From: Schistocerca nitens
Lineage: Eukaryota; Arthropoda; Insecta; Orthoptera; Acrididae
Length of the DNA stretch: 64,000 bases
NCBI RefSeq assembly: GCF_023898315.1
Contig: NC_064619.1
Location: 299,188,150-299,252,149, forward strand
Direction of reading: 5' to 3'
Every line of letters starts with the position of its first letter. The stretch's first letter is position 1. The notes beneath the pieces were generated by a model. It saw nothing but the letters and a program-made list of their open reading frames with translations, ran no database searches and had not been told where the DNA came from. Shown one piece after another: positions 43,801 to 56,137 of the stretch. The translations under genes were made by a program, and so were the position numbers.

Positions 43801-46560
43801 ATATAACCAACGTGCTTCAACAGTAGAGACCAGTGTGTTCTCCACGTCGCCATCTTGCGACGCCGTGAGGTATGCTCAGATAGCACAATTTGCAGCTCAT
43901 AGTTTTGACGTGTCATAGAATATCTCCAAGCTCTATTGAATTCAGACAGAGAGACCTCCCTTGCTAGGTTACACGATGGATATTTTCATCCGCACGAAAT
44001 CCATCCACCTTGGCAATTGTATCAGCATGTTATATCATCGTTTCAGAGGAGAACGTTGGAACCAGCTATATCTCTGAGAATTGCACATGTGGCCGCTGTT
44101 CTTTAAATCTATGCCTATTCACATAAAAAAATAACTCTCCAACCATTAATGAAGATCTTATAATTAAATGTTTCCCTGAGATATTTAAGTCTCTTTTTTT
44201 ATTATCTACGATAATGATCGAAGCAGACGAAATGATTTAAAAATTGTGCTGCGGTCGGGACTCTGCCTAGTAGGCAGACCTGGGTTCGAGTGCCGGCCGC
44301 AGCACAAATTTTAATTCATTTCGCCTGCTTCGATCATTAATGAAAATGTTCATATATGTATTGTTTCCACACCAGGACCTCGCAACCACCGATCTGGTGT
44401 TATAAAACTGTCCACCTCTATTTTCAGATATCATATTGTCAGTGTCAATTATTTACGACAAACACATCAAAAATGTTCAAACTGTGTAATTTTAAGTTGG
44501 AGGTAATTTTGCCTCAAAACTAAGTGGAATTACTAATACTGTTCCTGGAAACAGGAGTTTTTACAATCTGTGTCACATGCTCGGAGGTGCTATTTTTAGA
44601 TCACATTAAGAAGATTTTTTATTTCAACAAGGAAGGAAAGGAAAACTTCAGCTCATAGGAATAGTTTCTCTATATCCAAATACATCAATGTATGTGAGAA
44701 ACAGCAGTTCCAACAACAAACAACTGTCGAAAATTCTTAATGTGTTGAACATCCACATGAATGACAGGGTTATCACTAAATTTATCTCATGGAGTACTAT
44801 TAAACAGGAAAACGAAGGTGGAAGACCAAAGTGTTATTACAGTCCCAAACATAAAGTTGGAAGACAAAACTACTGAACAGTCCAATGCACTCCATTAAAG
44901 GAAGGAAATGTGTGTAACGGTCTACAGCAGTTCTTGCTTGAAACTGACAGTATGTGAAGTAGTTCTGAGGAAAATAAAACTTAAATTACCAAAACTGATA
45001 AGGAACCTTGTGATAAACGTAGTGTAGGAAAAGAAGAACCAAATAGAGAATAAAACTTATTATGAAGTCATCTTACCGAGAGAAAGTGCTAAAAAGTAGC
45101 ATGAAATCCACTTCAACTGTCGAGAGGCTCATACAAGAAGGGTTGTATGTCTGACGCTACTTACAGGGATTTTAATTCTCAGGAGTGTACTTTGAGGTTA
45201 AAAATAAATACAGATGTCTATGGCCATTGAAGCAATACACTTTCAGGTCGTGGGTACTAGCTGTGACCTCTTTCATTTTTACTTCTCCAAAACTTTTAAA
45301 TAATCCTGTTTAAAATATTCCCCTCCACGATCCATGCACCGCTCGTTTTAATAAGGAATGAGTCTCCGTGTCGGAATTCCCAAGTTCCACTAAGTTTTTC
45401 AGTGATCTGTTGCTCTCTCAGAACACGAAGCATTTCTGCGACGGGCTACAGATACACGACCTGACACAAACCAAGGTCACGATGGCACACGACTCTGCAG
45501 TGTAATATTTGACTTAGAAGCCTACGCTAACTGTCTGTTAGAAAAAATCAGTCCCCTTATTCATCAGCCAAACTTCTTAAGTGCTGTCACAGACCATTTA
45601 CTTAAAATGGAGAATGAAACTTATCTTAAAAATAAGGAAGTTACTAAAAAACTCAAGGAATATGCGCACAATAGTGATCTATTAGTGAAGCTCTTCTGAA
45701 TACTGTTTGAACAGGTGAGAGCCGTTAACTTCCACTTGATTTTGCTCAAAGTTCTGGGGTCAGCATTGTGGTGACAAGTATGAAAAAGCTGATAACAGTA
45801 TACATGCAAGTACTTTCAAAGAGAGATGCATTGACTGGGGGAGGTCAGTGAAATCTCTAAAAATGAATCAGTCTAGAATTTGGGATATTACTGGAGAAAT
45901 TTCAGTCTGACGCCAAGCCGGCGAAAATTCAAAATCAGGTTTTTAATGATTTCGTAATCACAGAAAATAAGAGTTTTGAAAGCTGTCAGTCAAAGCCAAT
46001 TTTGGACATTTGTGGTAAGTTTTTGAATGGATCTATCTTACATCGAAGAAAGAGGTTCTCCTAAACAGCTGTATCAACGTAAATTAAAGAATGTGTATCT
46101 AGACAGAATTCTGGTTAATGTGTCATAAACTGCCACGCCTACATAGTTTTCAGTACAACAGTGTAAATGCCCCAAACGAATTTATTGAACATTTTCGAAA
46201 TATGTAGGTACCTTCATAGAGTAATGCCTTCTGGACATGAGGAGATCAGGAGACCAGAAAGTCTTCTAATAGGAGAAACTTGTAACAGAACTATAAAGAG
46301 ATTAAAAGGGGGCCAAGGGAACTACTGAAGCACTCAGTATTAAGAGTCCACTTCAGGAATTATAGAAATAATTTTGTAGCTGGAGAAATAGAAATGATGA
46401 AGGAGATAATTCTAATATGCATGATTCTAGGGACAGTCATAAAAGATCAGGAAACTGAAAACTGATATGTTCTCTAGATGGAAGTTCGAATCTTGGGGTA
46501 TAGTATAAGCTTAATTACGTGGCCAAGGGTAATTGCATATATTTAATGTGTGAGATTTAA
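43801..46560. other. AT-rich stretch; one tRNA-like hairpin, otherwise nothing recognised
   Basis: Apart from the hairpin at 44212-44338 I see no coding region. Runs around 44690-44876 and 45620-46100 keep short frames with no motif and could be an unrecognised decayed element. Confidence 0.4.
44212..44338 (+). repeat. tRNA-like foldback hairpin
   Basis: Two arms of about 46 bases (AATGATCGAAGCAGACGAAA to TGCTGCGG, and CCGCAGCAC to TTTCGCCTGCTTCGATCATT) flank a 35-base core with an imperfect B-box-like GGTTCGAGTGC. The arms pair nearly throughout, so the unit can form a long cruciform. Confidence 0.75.
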
Positions 46561-47683
46561 ATTCCATGTATGCTAGTTTACCCAATACAAGCCTCGTCAT
46601 CTCCGCATAACAACTGCAACCTTCTTCCAGTTAAGCCTGCTTATAGTAGTCAGCTTTCTTCTACCTCTAACAAAGTTTACTCCCTCTCCCCCTCATACCC
46701 CTCCATTACAGAACTTGCCTTCTTGGCGCTTATGGAAGTGTCCCGCCAACTTTTCCATTCTTTCCATCAAGGTATGCCACAAATTTCTTATTTCCGCCAT
46801 TCGATAAAAGTATCTTCCTCAATTGTCCGATCTCCCTACCTAATCCTCACGATTTTTCTGTACTACCACACTTCAAAAGCTTCTGTTCTCTTCCTACCTG
46901 TTCTGTTTCTAACGCTTAAACTTATGTTGCACGTTAAAGTAGTTCTCTTTTTCAAAAACGCATTTCTTCCTACTACCGTTCTGCATTTTATATTCTATCT
47001 ACTTAGGCAATCTTCAGTTATTTTTCTGTCTAAATAGCAGGACACATCTAATACATTCAGTGTCTAATTTCCTAATGTAATTAACTCAGCGTTGCCTAAT
47101 TTAATTCGGATACGTTCCATTACCCTCGTTTTACTTTAGTTGATGTTTATCTTATAATCTTTTTTCAAACACTATCCAATTCTTTCAACTGATCTTACAT
47201 ATCTCTTACTGTCTACGACAAAATTATAATGTCACTAGCAAACGTCCAGTTTTTATTTCTTCTCCCTGTGCTTTAATTTCTTTACTAAATTCCTCTTTAA
47301 TTTCCTTCACTGCTTACTCAATGTGCAGCTCGAATAATGCGGGTAATACGCTACAACTCTATATCATTCCCTTCTGATTTACTGTTTGGCTTTCTTGCCC
47401 TTTCACTTTAATAAGTGCATTCTACTTTCTGTACAAACTGACACAAACTTTCGCTCCCTGTGTTTTATTTCTGACACGTGCAGAATTTGATAGAGAGTAT
47501 CCCAGCTGATATTGTCCAAAGCTTCCTCTAAATATATAAATTCTATAAACGCATGATTGTATTTCTTTAGTTAAGTTTAGTGTCAGTACTGTGTTTCGTT
47601 TTACTACCTTTCTTCAGGACGTAAACTGACCCACCCTGATGTCGGGTCCTGCCAGTCTTTCAAGTTTCTTTTCTGTTACAGCA

Positions 47684-47878
47684 TGTTCATATGTGTGTGA
47701 AATCCTATGGGACTTAACTGCTAAGGTTATCAGTCCCTAAGCTTACACACTACTTAACCTAAATTATTCTAAGGACAAACACACACCCATGCCCGAGGGA
47801 GGACTCGAACCTCCGCCGGGACCAGCCGCACAGTCCATGACTGAAGCGCCCTAGACCGCTCGGCTAATCCCACACGGC
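47684..47878 (-). mobile_element. SINE family C
   Basis: Duplication TCTGTTACAGCA at 47672-47683 and 47879-47890. Minus strand B box GGTTCGAGTCC. Confidence 0.9.
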
Positions 47879-48041
47879 TCTGTTACAGCACTTCTGTATA
47901 TTGCCTCAAGGTTTCTGCCTCCCCATCTCTCCTTAATACTCGCTTTCCTCTTGACCTCTAAATATTCATAAAAATATTTCTTTTTCCTAATAAGTACCCC
48001 TGAAATCTCCTATATGCAGTATCGATTTTTTCATAGTCATA

Positions 48042-48227
48042 GCCGGCCGAAGTGGCCAAGATGTTCTAGGCGCTACAGTCTGCGACGGCTACGGTCGCAG
48101 GTTCGAATCCTGCATCGGGCATGGATGTGTGTGATGTCCTTAGGTTAGTTACGTTTAAGTAGTTCTAAGTTCTAGGTGACTGATGACCTCAGAAGTTAAG
48201 TACCATAGTGTTCAGAGCCATTTGAAC
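48042..48227 (+). mobile_element. SINE family A
   Basis: Duplication CATAGTCATA at 48032-48041 and 48228-48237. Head partly altered, common body intact. Confidence 0.9.
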
Positions 48228-48840
48228 CATAGTCATATATGCTTCCTCCAGAATATAAATTTTATAAACATATGACTGCATTTCTGTAGTCAATGTTAAG
48301 CTATAGCGTCAGTACTGCCTTTCGTTTACCTATATTTCTTCAGACCCTAAACTGATCTTCCCTGAGTCGGGTTCTGTCAGTCTTTCCATTCTTATACACG
48401 TATATCATGTTAGCATTTTGTAATGACGACTAATTTCATAGGTATGTAATACTAACACCTGTCAGCTGCCGCCTGTCAGCTCTGCGTTTATCCTTTGACG
48501 TTCCTGCTTTAACATCTAGCACGTCCTATCAATGTCATTTTTAGACATCTGCAAACCCTCTTGCCTGTTTCATTTGCTGCATTTTTATATTTTATCCGTT
48601 CGTCAGTTAAATTTAATCACATGTGTTATCCAAGAATTTCTGTTTGCCCTATCTTTATACCACTTGATGTTCTGCTGCTTTCACTATATCATGTATTAAA
48701 TTCGCCTTTTAATGTATTGTTTTCCTCTGTTTGTAAGTTATTGCCTAATACTCCCTTTGAAACTGTCAAAAACCTCAATTCCGTTCATCCTTTGTTTCCT
48801 GTCTTTCTGTAATTTCTTCGGTTTTAATCTCAGTTGATAA

Positions 48841-49700
48841 CCAGTAAGTCATGACCAGAGTTTTTATCTGCCCCCAAAAATATTAATCAATTTAAAACCT
48901 GGTTTCTGAGTCACTGCTGTTCCATTTTATGGTCTACCTTAAATATTCTGGTATCTCACTGTCTCCTATGAGAATAGAGCTCTCTATTACGATTATTAAA
49001 GGAAATGTTAGGAATGATTCGATAGCGTTCTGTGCAAAAAGGTAATTAAAATTCAATGGATAATGGAATGTAATTACACGTCTCTAACAAATGTGATATC
49101 TTGAAGTCAGCAGATGATAACGACATGTTCCAGAGTAGAAAAGTGTTATGATATAAAACAGATGAAACCAACAGCAATGAGCTGTTAGACTAAGAGTGCA
49201 TCTATCACCTGGTTTTTGGACGGACTACAAACATTTAATTGCTAGAATAACTGATAATAAAAGTAGGAGCGCAGGTGACTTGTGAGGATTCGTAACCACA
49301 TTGATTCATGATGAGGCAGGAACATTTATATGTGACAGGAAAATGCATTTAGGTTAATAAGGGAAGTGTAGCAAAATAAATGATAAACCGCATATTCATA
49401 AAAATTGTACAGCTGAACTTATTCAGAATATCTTGCTAGGAAAATAACTCACAATAATGAAGTACATATAGCACTAACATATGCCATAGTAAATGTAGAC
49501 TAAGTTCAGTGGTGACTGATTGTTTAAATGACGTTGGCCACCAGGTTTGCGTAACGCCAGAAATTTCCTATTACAGTTTAACAAGATTTAGAAATTATAA
49601 TGAAATGACTATATCTGGATTAGGAAGGCCTCGTGTAGGTCACAGGGGATTGGTATTATCCCCCTGATGGCTGATCAGTAAATGTTGGTAATTTTAGTGG
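48841..49700. other. No recognisable gene
   Basis: AT-rich sequence without motif-bearing frames. Confidence 0.4.
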
Positions 49701-49710
49701 CGCGACCAGG

Positions 49711-49830
49711 TGAGGTGACACAGTGGTTAACGCACCCGACTTTCACTCTGGAGAGTGATATTAAAATCCATGCCTGACCAACTAGATTTAATTTTCCCTC
49801 GGTTTCCCTGAATTACTTCTGATTAATTTC
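49711..49830 (+). mobile_element. SINE family D-like, diverged
   Basis: AGGTGACACAGTGGTTAACG (A-box region), a decayed B box (TTAAAATCC), then CTCGGTTTCCCTGAATT, echoing the family D body on 50254-50504. No duplication found. Confidence 0.5.
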
Positions 49831-50236
49831 AGAATGGCACTTAAGAGAAGCATGTGGCTGATTTCGTGTCCGATCCCCAAAGAGTCCGAAATTGTGCTCC
49901 ATCATCAACATGCATAATTGCTGGAGCACAGGGAGAGTGGGAGGGCGAGCCTTCCCTCCTGCCTCCTGCCTCCTCCTTGGCCTTGGCACGTGGGTACCGG
50001 TACGCTCTTGAAGATAAGGAACTGCTGATGTTGCTGCCAGCGACACAAGACACACGCAGTTATCTCAGCTGCCGTATGACACTGGAATAAAATCACAGTT
50101 GCTTTGTCAGCGTCTTTGCAGAAAACAGGCGGTACACTGTGGGCGGGAGGAAATTTCCTAGTCTCCCTGATGCTACTCGCCAACCATGGATGGGAGACAC
50201 TGAATGTTGTAGGGAGGCCATTACGTGTTGCTTGAT
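49831..50236. other. No recognisable gene
   Basis: GC-mixed stretch with a C/T-rich run near 49950-49980. No motif-bearing frame. Confidence 0.35.
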
Positions 50237-50253
50237 GGTAGATGACATGTGTG

Positions 50254-50504
50254 GTTAGTGGTGGTGGTTAGTGTTTAACGTCCCGTCGACAACGAGGTCA
50301 TTAGAGACGGAGCGCAAGCTCGGGTTAGGGAAGGATTGGGAAGGAAATCGGCCGTGCCCTTTCAAAGGAACCATCCCGGCATTTGCCTGAAACGATTTAG
50401 GGAAATCACGGAAAACCTAAATCAGGATGCCCGGAGACGGGATTGAACCGTCGTCCTCCCGAATGCGAGTCCAGTGTGCTAACCACTGCGCCACCTCGCT
50501 CGGT
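50254..50504 (-). mobile_element. SINE family D
   Basis: Imperfect duplication GGTAGATGACATGTGTG at 50237-50253 and GGTAGATAACGTGTG at 50505-50519. Minus strand: TGGCGCAGTGG (A box) and GGTTCAATCCC (B box). Same family as 78-314. Confidence 0.88.
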
Positions 50505-50863
50505 GGTAGATAACGTGTGAAGGACTTACGATGCACTAGTGCATAGTATGATGATCCTCCCTTGTGTTGGTCAGATGTGGTCGACCAGGCCTTGATGATG
50601 AGTATGCCTACCCTCACGGTCCCATGTAAGTCCAACAACGGGACATTGCCATATCTGAATGTGCCAAAAATCTGGGCAGTGCATGATCCGAACAGCCAGC
50701 TAAATGCAGACCTGCAATGAGACCACTTTCAAGTGTTGGTAACTATCTCTCACACTGGTACACATCGTCTCCATCTCCTCCAATATGATCAATCAATATC
50801 TGACACTGTTCACGCCCCTTGTACGACATGGAACAACAATAGTGGCCAACAACCCTAATGCAT

Positions 50864-51411
50864 CCAGGATGAGATTTTCACTCTGCAGCGGAGTGTGCGC
50901 TGATATGAAACTTCCTGGCAGATTAAAACTTTGTGCCGGACCGAGACTCGAACTCGGGACCTTTGCCTTTCGCGGGCAAGTGCTCTACCAACTGAGCTAC
51001 CCAAGCACGACTAACACCCCGTCCTCACAGCTTTACTTCCGCCCGCGAAAGGCAAGGGGCCAGAATTCGAGTCTCGGTCCGGTACCCAGTTTTAATCTGC
51101 CAGGAAGTTTCATACCAGCTCACACTCCGCTGCAGCGTGAAAATATCATTCCTGAAACATCCCCCAGGCTGTGGCTAAGCCATGTCTCCGCAATATCCTT
51201 TCTTTCAGGAGTGCTAGTTGTGCAAGGTTCGCTGGAGAGCTTCTGTAAAGTTTGGAAGGTAGGAGACGAGGTACTTGCAGAACTAAAGCTGTGAGGACGG
51301 GGCGTGAGTCGTGCTTGGGTAGCTCAGATGGTAGACCACTTGCCTACGAAAGGCAAAGGTCCCGAGTTCGAGTCTCGGTCCGGCATACAGTTTTAATCTG
51401 CCCGGAAGTTT
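50864..51411. mobile_element. Composite palindromic tRNA-SINE (family E)
   Basis: Flanked by a 14-bp duplication, CAACCCTAATGCAT, at 50850-50863 and 51412-51425, so the whole 548 bp inserted as one unit. A minus-strand tRNA-like head (50930-51010) faces a plus-strand partial copy (51042-51157). The body continues to a third, plus-strand head (GCTTGGGTAGCTCAG, B box GAGTTCGAGTCTC) at 51312-51390. A related single unit is at 59440-59605. Confidence 0.85.
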
Positions 51412-51425
51412 CAACCCTAATGCAT

Positions 51426-52105
51426 TCTGGTTGTCGTTCAACTTGTCACAGACAAGTGCAACTCTGATCATTTACACATCCAGCGATGGTGCGTATGTAT
51501 ACGAACTAACACTGGTACACGACATTGTCTTCTGGGGGGTTTCACTTCTTTTGTCAGGGAGAGTAATTTATTTTAACTTTACACCAAGGTGCCCGTCCTA
51601 CACCTATAGCCGTCAGTTATCTTAGCAGCAGCCAGTCGCATGTGCCTTATGTCTGCTAGTTGTCTTTTGTGTTCTATCGCGTTTTAACTGTGTGTCTCTC
51701 ATTTTCTGAGGAAGATTTTGAGGAACAGCCCAAAATTTGACTGAATGTCGAAGAAAGCCGCCTAGAAACCACATCCAGCCTGGTCAGTGTATCATACAGG
51801 GTCCGTTAATGGACTACGAGGACTCAATACAGGTCCAGCTTACGTCACTGTCCCGCAAGCTGTGATGCGCGCTAAGCTAGGGAGAGGGGCGGGATAGGTT
51901 GCTCGATTACCGAGCCTTAATGACGTGCACCATGCTTCTGCCACTTCCGAAGATGTGTCTATTGGAATCCGGCCGTTTTATTCTATGACATACCGCGTTT
52001 TAGCAGTGTTTTGTTCTGACGGACAACGAATATTGAGTACAAAGTTCCGAACTTTTCAGTTCTAATGTTTTAGTTACACCTTCACCTAAAGATGTGGCTT
52101 TTAGT
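51426..52105. other. No recognisable gene
   Basis: Stretch between the composite SINE and the RTE-like LINE. No motif-bearing frame. Confidence 0.35.
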
Positions 52106-54000
52106 ACCACGAAATCGGTTGTTGTTGTTGTTGTGGTCTTCAGTCCTGAGACAGGTTTGATGCAGCTCTCCATGCCACTCTATCCTGTGCAAGCCTCTTC
52201 ATCTCCCAGTACCTACTGCAACCTACATCCTTCTGAATCTGCTTAGTGTATTGATCTCTTGATCTCCCTCTACGATTTTTACCCTCCACGCTGCCCTCCA
52301 ATGCTAAATTGGTGATCCCTTGATGCCTCAAAACATGTCCTACCAATCGATCCCTTCTTCTAGTCAAGTTGTGCCACAAACGTCTCTTCTCCCCAATCCT
52401 ATTCAATACCTCCTCATTACTTACGTGATCCACCCACCTTATCTTCAGCATTCTTCTGTAGCACCACATTTCGAAAGCTTCTATTCTCTTCTTGTCCAAA
52501 CTATTTATCGTCCATGTTTCACTTCCATACATGGCTACACCCCATACAAATACTTTCAGAAACGACTTCCTGACACTTAAATCTATACTCGATGTTAACA
52601 AATTTCTCTTCTTCAGAAACGCTTTCCTTGCCATTGCCAGTCTACATTTTATATCATCCCTACTTCGACCATCATCAGTTATTTTACTCCCTAAATAGCA
52701 AAACTCGTTTACTACTTTAAGTGTCTCATTTCCTAATCTAATCCCCTCAGCATCACCCGACTTAATTCGACTACATTCCATTATCCTCGTTTTGCTTTTG
52801 TTGATGTTCATCTTATATCCTCCTTTCAAGACACTGTCCATTCCGTTCAACTGCTCTTCCAAGTCCTTTGCTGTCTCTGACAGAATTACAATGTCATCGG
52901 CGAACCTCAAAGTTTTTACTTCTTCTCCATGAATTTTAATATCTACTCCGAATTTTTCTTTTGTTTCCTTTACTGCTTGCTCAATATACAGATTGAATAA
53001 CATCGGGGAGAGGCTACAACCCTGTCTCACTCCTTTCCCAACCACTGCTTCCCTTTCATGCTCCTCGACTCTTATAACTGCCATCTGGTTTCTGTAAAAA
53101 TTGTAAATAGCCTTTCGCTCCTTGTATTTTACCCCTGCCACCTTCAGAATTTGAAAGAGGGTATTCCAGTTAACGTTGTCAAAAGCTTTCTCTAAGTCTA
53201 CAAATGCTAGAAACGTAGGTTTGCCTTTTCTTCATCTTTCTTCTAAGATAAGTCGTAAGGTTAGTATTGCCTCACGTGTTCCAACATTTCTATGGAATCC
53301 AAACTGATCTTCCCCGAGGTCCGCTTCTACCAGTTTTTCCATTCGTCTGTAAAGAATTCGCGTTAGTATTTTGCAGCTGTGACTTATTAAACTGATAGTT
53401 CGGTAATTTTCACATCTGTCAACACCTGCTTTCTTTGGGATTGGAATTATTATATTCTTCTTGAAGTCTGTGGGTATTTCGCCTGTCTCATACATCTTGC
53501 TCACCAGATGGTAGAGTTTTGTCATGACTGGCTCTCCCAAGGCCATCAGTAGTTCTAATGGAATGTTGTCTACTCCCGAAGCCTTGTTTCGACTCAGGTC
53601 TTTCAGTGCTCTGTCAAACTCTTCACGCAGTATCTTATCTCCCATTTCATCTTCATCTACATCCTCTTCCATTTCCATAATATTGTCCTCAAGTGCATCA
53701 CCCTTGTATAAACCCTCTATATACTCCTTCCACCTTTCTGCCTTCCCTTCTTTGCTTAGAACTGGGTTGCCATCTGATCTCTTGATATTCATGCAAGTGG
53801 TTCTCTTCTCTCCAAAGGTCTCTTTACTTTTCCTGTAGGCAGTATCTATCTTACCCCTAGTGAGACAAGCCTCTACATCCTTACATTTGTCCTCTAGCCA
53901 TCCCTGCTTAGCCATTTTGCACTTCCTGTCGATCTCATTTTTGAGACGTATGTATTCCTTTTTGCCTGCTTCATTTACTGCAATACGGTAGAGCTCCAAT
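52106..54000 (-). mobile_element. RTE-like LINE, 5'-truncated
   Basis: The 3' end is a short UTR with an ACAACAACAACAAC tail at 52120-52106. The ORF runs back to about 53999, where GC-rich sequence follows. No clear target duplication was found. Confidence 0.85.
52140..53999 (-). pseudogene. RTE-like reverse transcriptase, one in-frame stop
   Basis: About 620 codons in one frame, broken only by TGA at 53232-53234 (LILEER-stop-RKGKPTF). Order: post-endonuclease linker (ENEIDRKCKMAKQGW-like), RT fingers (SRNKASGVDNIPLELL, FKKNIIIPIPKKAG), palm FVDLEKAFDNVNW, RQGCSLSPMLFNLYIE, catalytic FADDIVILSET, NINKSKTRIMECS, then the RTE tail SETWTINSLDKKRIEAFEMW and MLKIRWVDHVSNEEVL, ending WRAASNLSQD. 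The catalytic FADD is intact. The endonuclease and N-terminus are lost. Similar to RTE/BovB-type elements. Confidence 0.9.
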
Positions 54001-54049
54001 AATAAAGGACTAAATACAGCTGGAGCGGTTTATTAATACCCAAGAAGAT

Positions 54050-54360
54050 TCCGGTGTGCTTACAAAGTCAGCGAGTGTTCGCGGAGTCTGTCTGCGTGCT
54101 GCCGTGCAGGCGAGTCCGCACTCTGCGGCCGATTCCGGCGCCGCTCGGACTGGCGGACGCGTGTCAAGCTGCCGCTTCTGGCCGCGCCGTGAGTGACGAG
54201 CGCCAAGTCGACCGGTCGATAGTCTCCCTCCACGTCGGCGCGTCCTCGATCGATTTAAGCGGCAGCCGCCACACGCACCGCGGACTGCCATTCACTAAGC
54301 CGTGCCCTGCAGCTAACGAAGCAGCGCGTGGCGAGCGCCCTTTGCGTGTGCTAACAGATC
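54050..54360. other. GC-rich island, no recognisable gene
   Basis: High GC and CpG abutting the truncated end of the RTE-like LINE. Frames open on both strands. No domain seen. Could be a promoter or untranslated exon. Confidence 0.35.
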
Positions 54361-54687
54361 ACTAAACTTTGTGAAATACGACATACTTGTCGTTTGGCGA
54401 ATGGTGCGATTGATACAGTAATTCCTTTTTTCTTCTTTCATTTAATTGGACGATAATCATAGGTTTCATATGCGCAATAATGAGTTTCAGCTGTAATCTA
54501 CAGCCATCTCCTTGCTGAAGCATAAAAAGTTTCGGAACACGGAGACTCATGCTTTGTCATATAACAACGCATGCACCTCCGTGCCAAGATGCTCCTTATG
54601 CGGCAATTCTGGATCTAAAGATGCCTATAGATTACAGTTGAAACTCGTAATTATATTAATGAAACTGTGATTGTAGAATGATTAAAT

Positions 54688-54832
54688 GGTTCAAATGGCT
54701 CTGAGCACTATGGGACTTAACATCTGTGGTCATCAGTCCCCTAGAACTTAGAACTACTTAAACCTAACTAACCTAAGGACATCACACACATCCATGCCCG
54801 AGGCAGGATTCGAACCTGCGACCGTAGCAGTC
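54688..54832 (-). mobile_element. 5'-truncated SINE family A
   Basis: Duplication TAGAATGATTAAAT at 54674-54687 and 54833-54846. The copy stops within the head just past the B box. Confidence 0.9.
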
Positions 54833-54887
54833 TAGAATGATTAAATTTTTTAATAAATCACTAAATGTGACTGTAACAATTTAATTT

Positions 54888-55150
54888 ACGAGGGTTTCCG
54901 AGAAAGTAAAGCACCGCATTTTTTTCAACAATTCTTTATTGAATGTAATGATAATTACACACACGAAAGAATGGTATTTTATCTACACGCCCTATTTTTC
55001 CACGTAAAGGCCCAAACAAGTGGAAGTCCGAGGGGTTTAGGTATGGGCTGTAGGGTGGATAGGGTAACAATGTCCGACCCTGTTTTGTGATGTGTTCAGC
55101 AGTCGTCAGACATGTATGGGGCCAAGTGTTATCGTGTTGCGGAGAAACAT
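54888..55150 (-). pseudogene. Mariner (DD34D) C-terminal fragment with one end
   Basis: Left end TACGAGGGTTTCCGAGAAAG. Minus strand reads QHDNTWPHTCLTTAEHI (second Asp) and PYSPYLNPSDFHLFGPLRG (third Asp), with 34 residues between, the mariner DD34D spacing. SPDL has become SPYL. No N-terminus. Confidence 0.8.
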
Positions 55151-55337
55151 TTCCTGGGTTGCTGTGGCGCCGAAGTCGCCGGAAGCGCGTCTTGAGTATT
55201 GCTAATTGTTATTGTAATTGGGGGCAGCCGAAAAAGATGTTATTAATGTCCTGTGGCTCCTCATAGTCGCAGTATGGCGATGATGCGAGATGGACTATAT
55301 AAAGGTGTTACTGGTAATAGCCATGGTTGAAATTCAA

Positions 55338-55374
55338 CGGCTGGTCCCGGCGGCGGTTCGAGCCCTCCCTCGGG

Positions 55375-55432
<58 letters not shown>

Positions 55433-55527
55433 TCCTAAGGATAATTTAGGTTAAGTAGTGTGTAAGCTTAGGGACTGATGACCTTAGCAGTTAAGTCCCA
55501 TAAGATTTCGCACACATTTGAACATTT
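55338..55527 (+). mobile_element. SINE family C, 5'-truncated, with internal (TG)n
   Basis: Duplication TTGAAATTCAA at 55327-55337 and 55528-55538. B box GGTTCGAGCCC. The GTGTGT stretch that other copies have in the body is expanded to about 26 TG units (55377-55429). Confidence 0.9.
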
Positions 55528-55538
55528 TTGAAATTCAA

Positions 55539-56100
55539 TTTGGCAATGTTCCTCCCAAACTGTCTTTCATTATCTGTAACTGTTTAGCCGCATTTCAAAG
55601 CCCACCATCATACCTTTGGGCCGTCGATAAAAGCGTGTGAATTTGTTTGTACCAGGTGCCCTTGTGAAAATCTTCGGTCTCCACCTCTTGTTCCATTCGG
55701 TTTTCTCCTCGTCTCTAAAAACAACAAAGTGGTCGTCAGCTGGGATTCTTCGATCTTGTATGCCATTTGTCGTTACGTTCTTAGTCAACTGGTCAGCTTT
55801 CTCAGTCCTGGAAATCCTAAGGTAGCCCTTGATCCACACAAATGATACCTATGTACCGGTGCTGTGCATCTCTGCTACATCAGCCGCTATTTGGTATGGT
55901 GGACAGCAGCTGTCTTTGCCCTTACCAATTGATATTAGAGTTTTTATGTAGGATATATCTCGTCCCACGCTAAGACCACTGCACAAGAGTGGCGCATTGT
56001 CGGGAGAAAGTACACGTTCCAAGATAATTCTGTTGCGGTGTGCACAACAGGTGCGTACAAGTGTGCGACCGAAATAGCGCGACAGTAAAAACATACTCCA
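55539..56100. other. No recognisable gene
   Basis: No motif-bearing frame. May hold the lost 5' end of the mariner element that follows. Confidence 0.35.
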
Positions 56101-56137
56101 AAGTTGAAGTACCATTCTTGTACGCAAAAAGTCTAAA

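Larger units (their letters stand above)
46570..48840 (-). pseudogene. RTE-like relic(s), strongly decayed, with two SINEs
   Basis: The strand pattern (plus-strand CTTCTCC, CATTACCCTCGTTTTACTTT, TCCTTCACTGCTTACTCAAT) matches the minus-strand RT of 52140-53999. The segment near 47580-47680 (GTCAGTACTG to CTGCCAGTCTTTC) recurs at 48310-48395, so there are either two overlapping copies or a local duplication. No long frame remains. SINEs at 47684-47878 and 48042-48227. Confidence 0.7.

Noticed and set aside
44690-46100. Possible decayed LTR-retrotransposon or other element
   Set aside because: Short frames lack any RT, protease, integrase or transposase motif that I could name.
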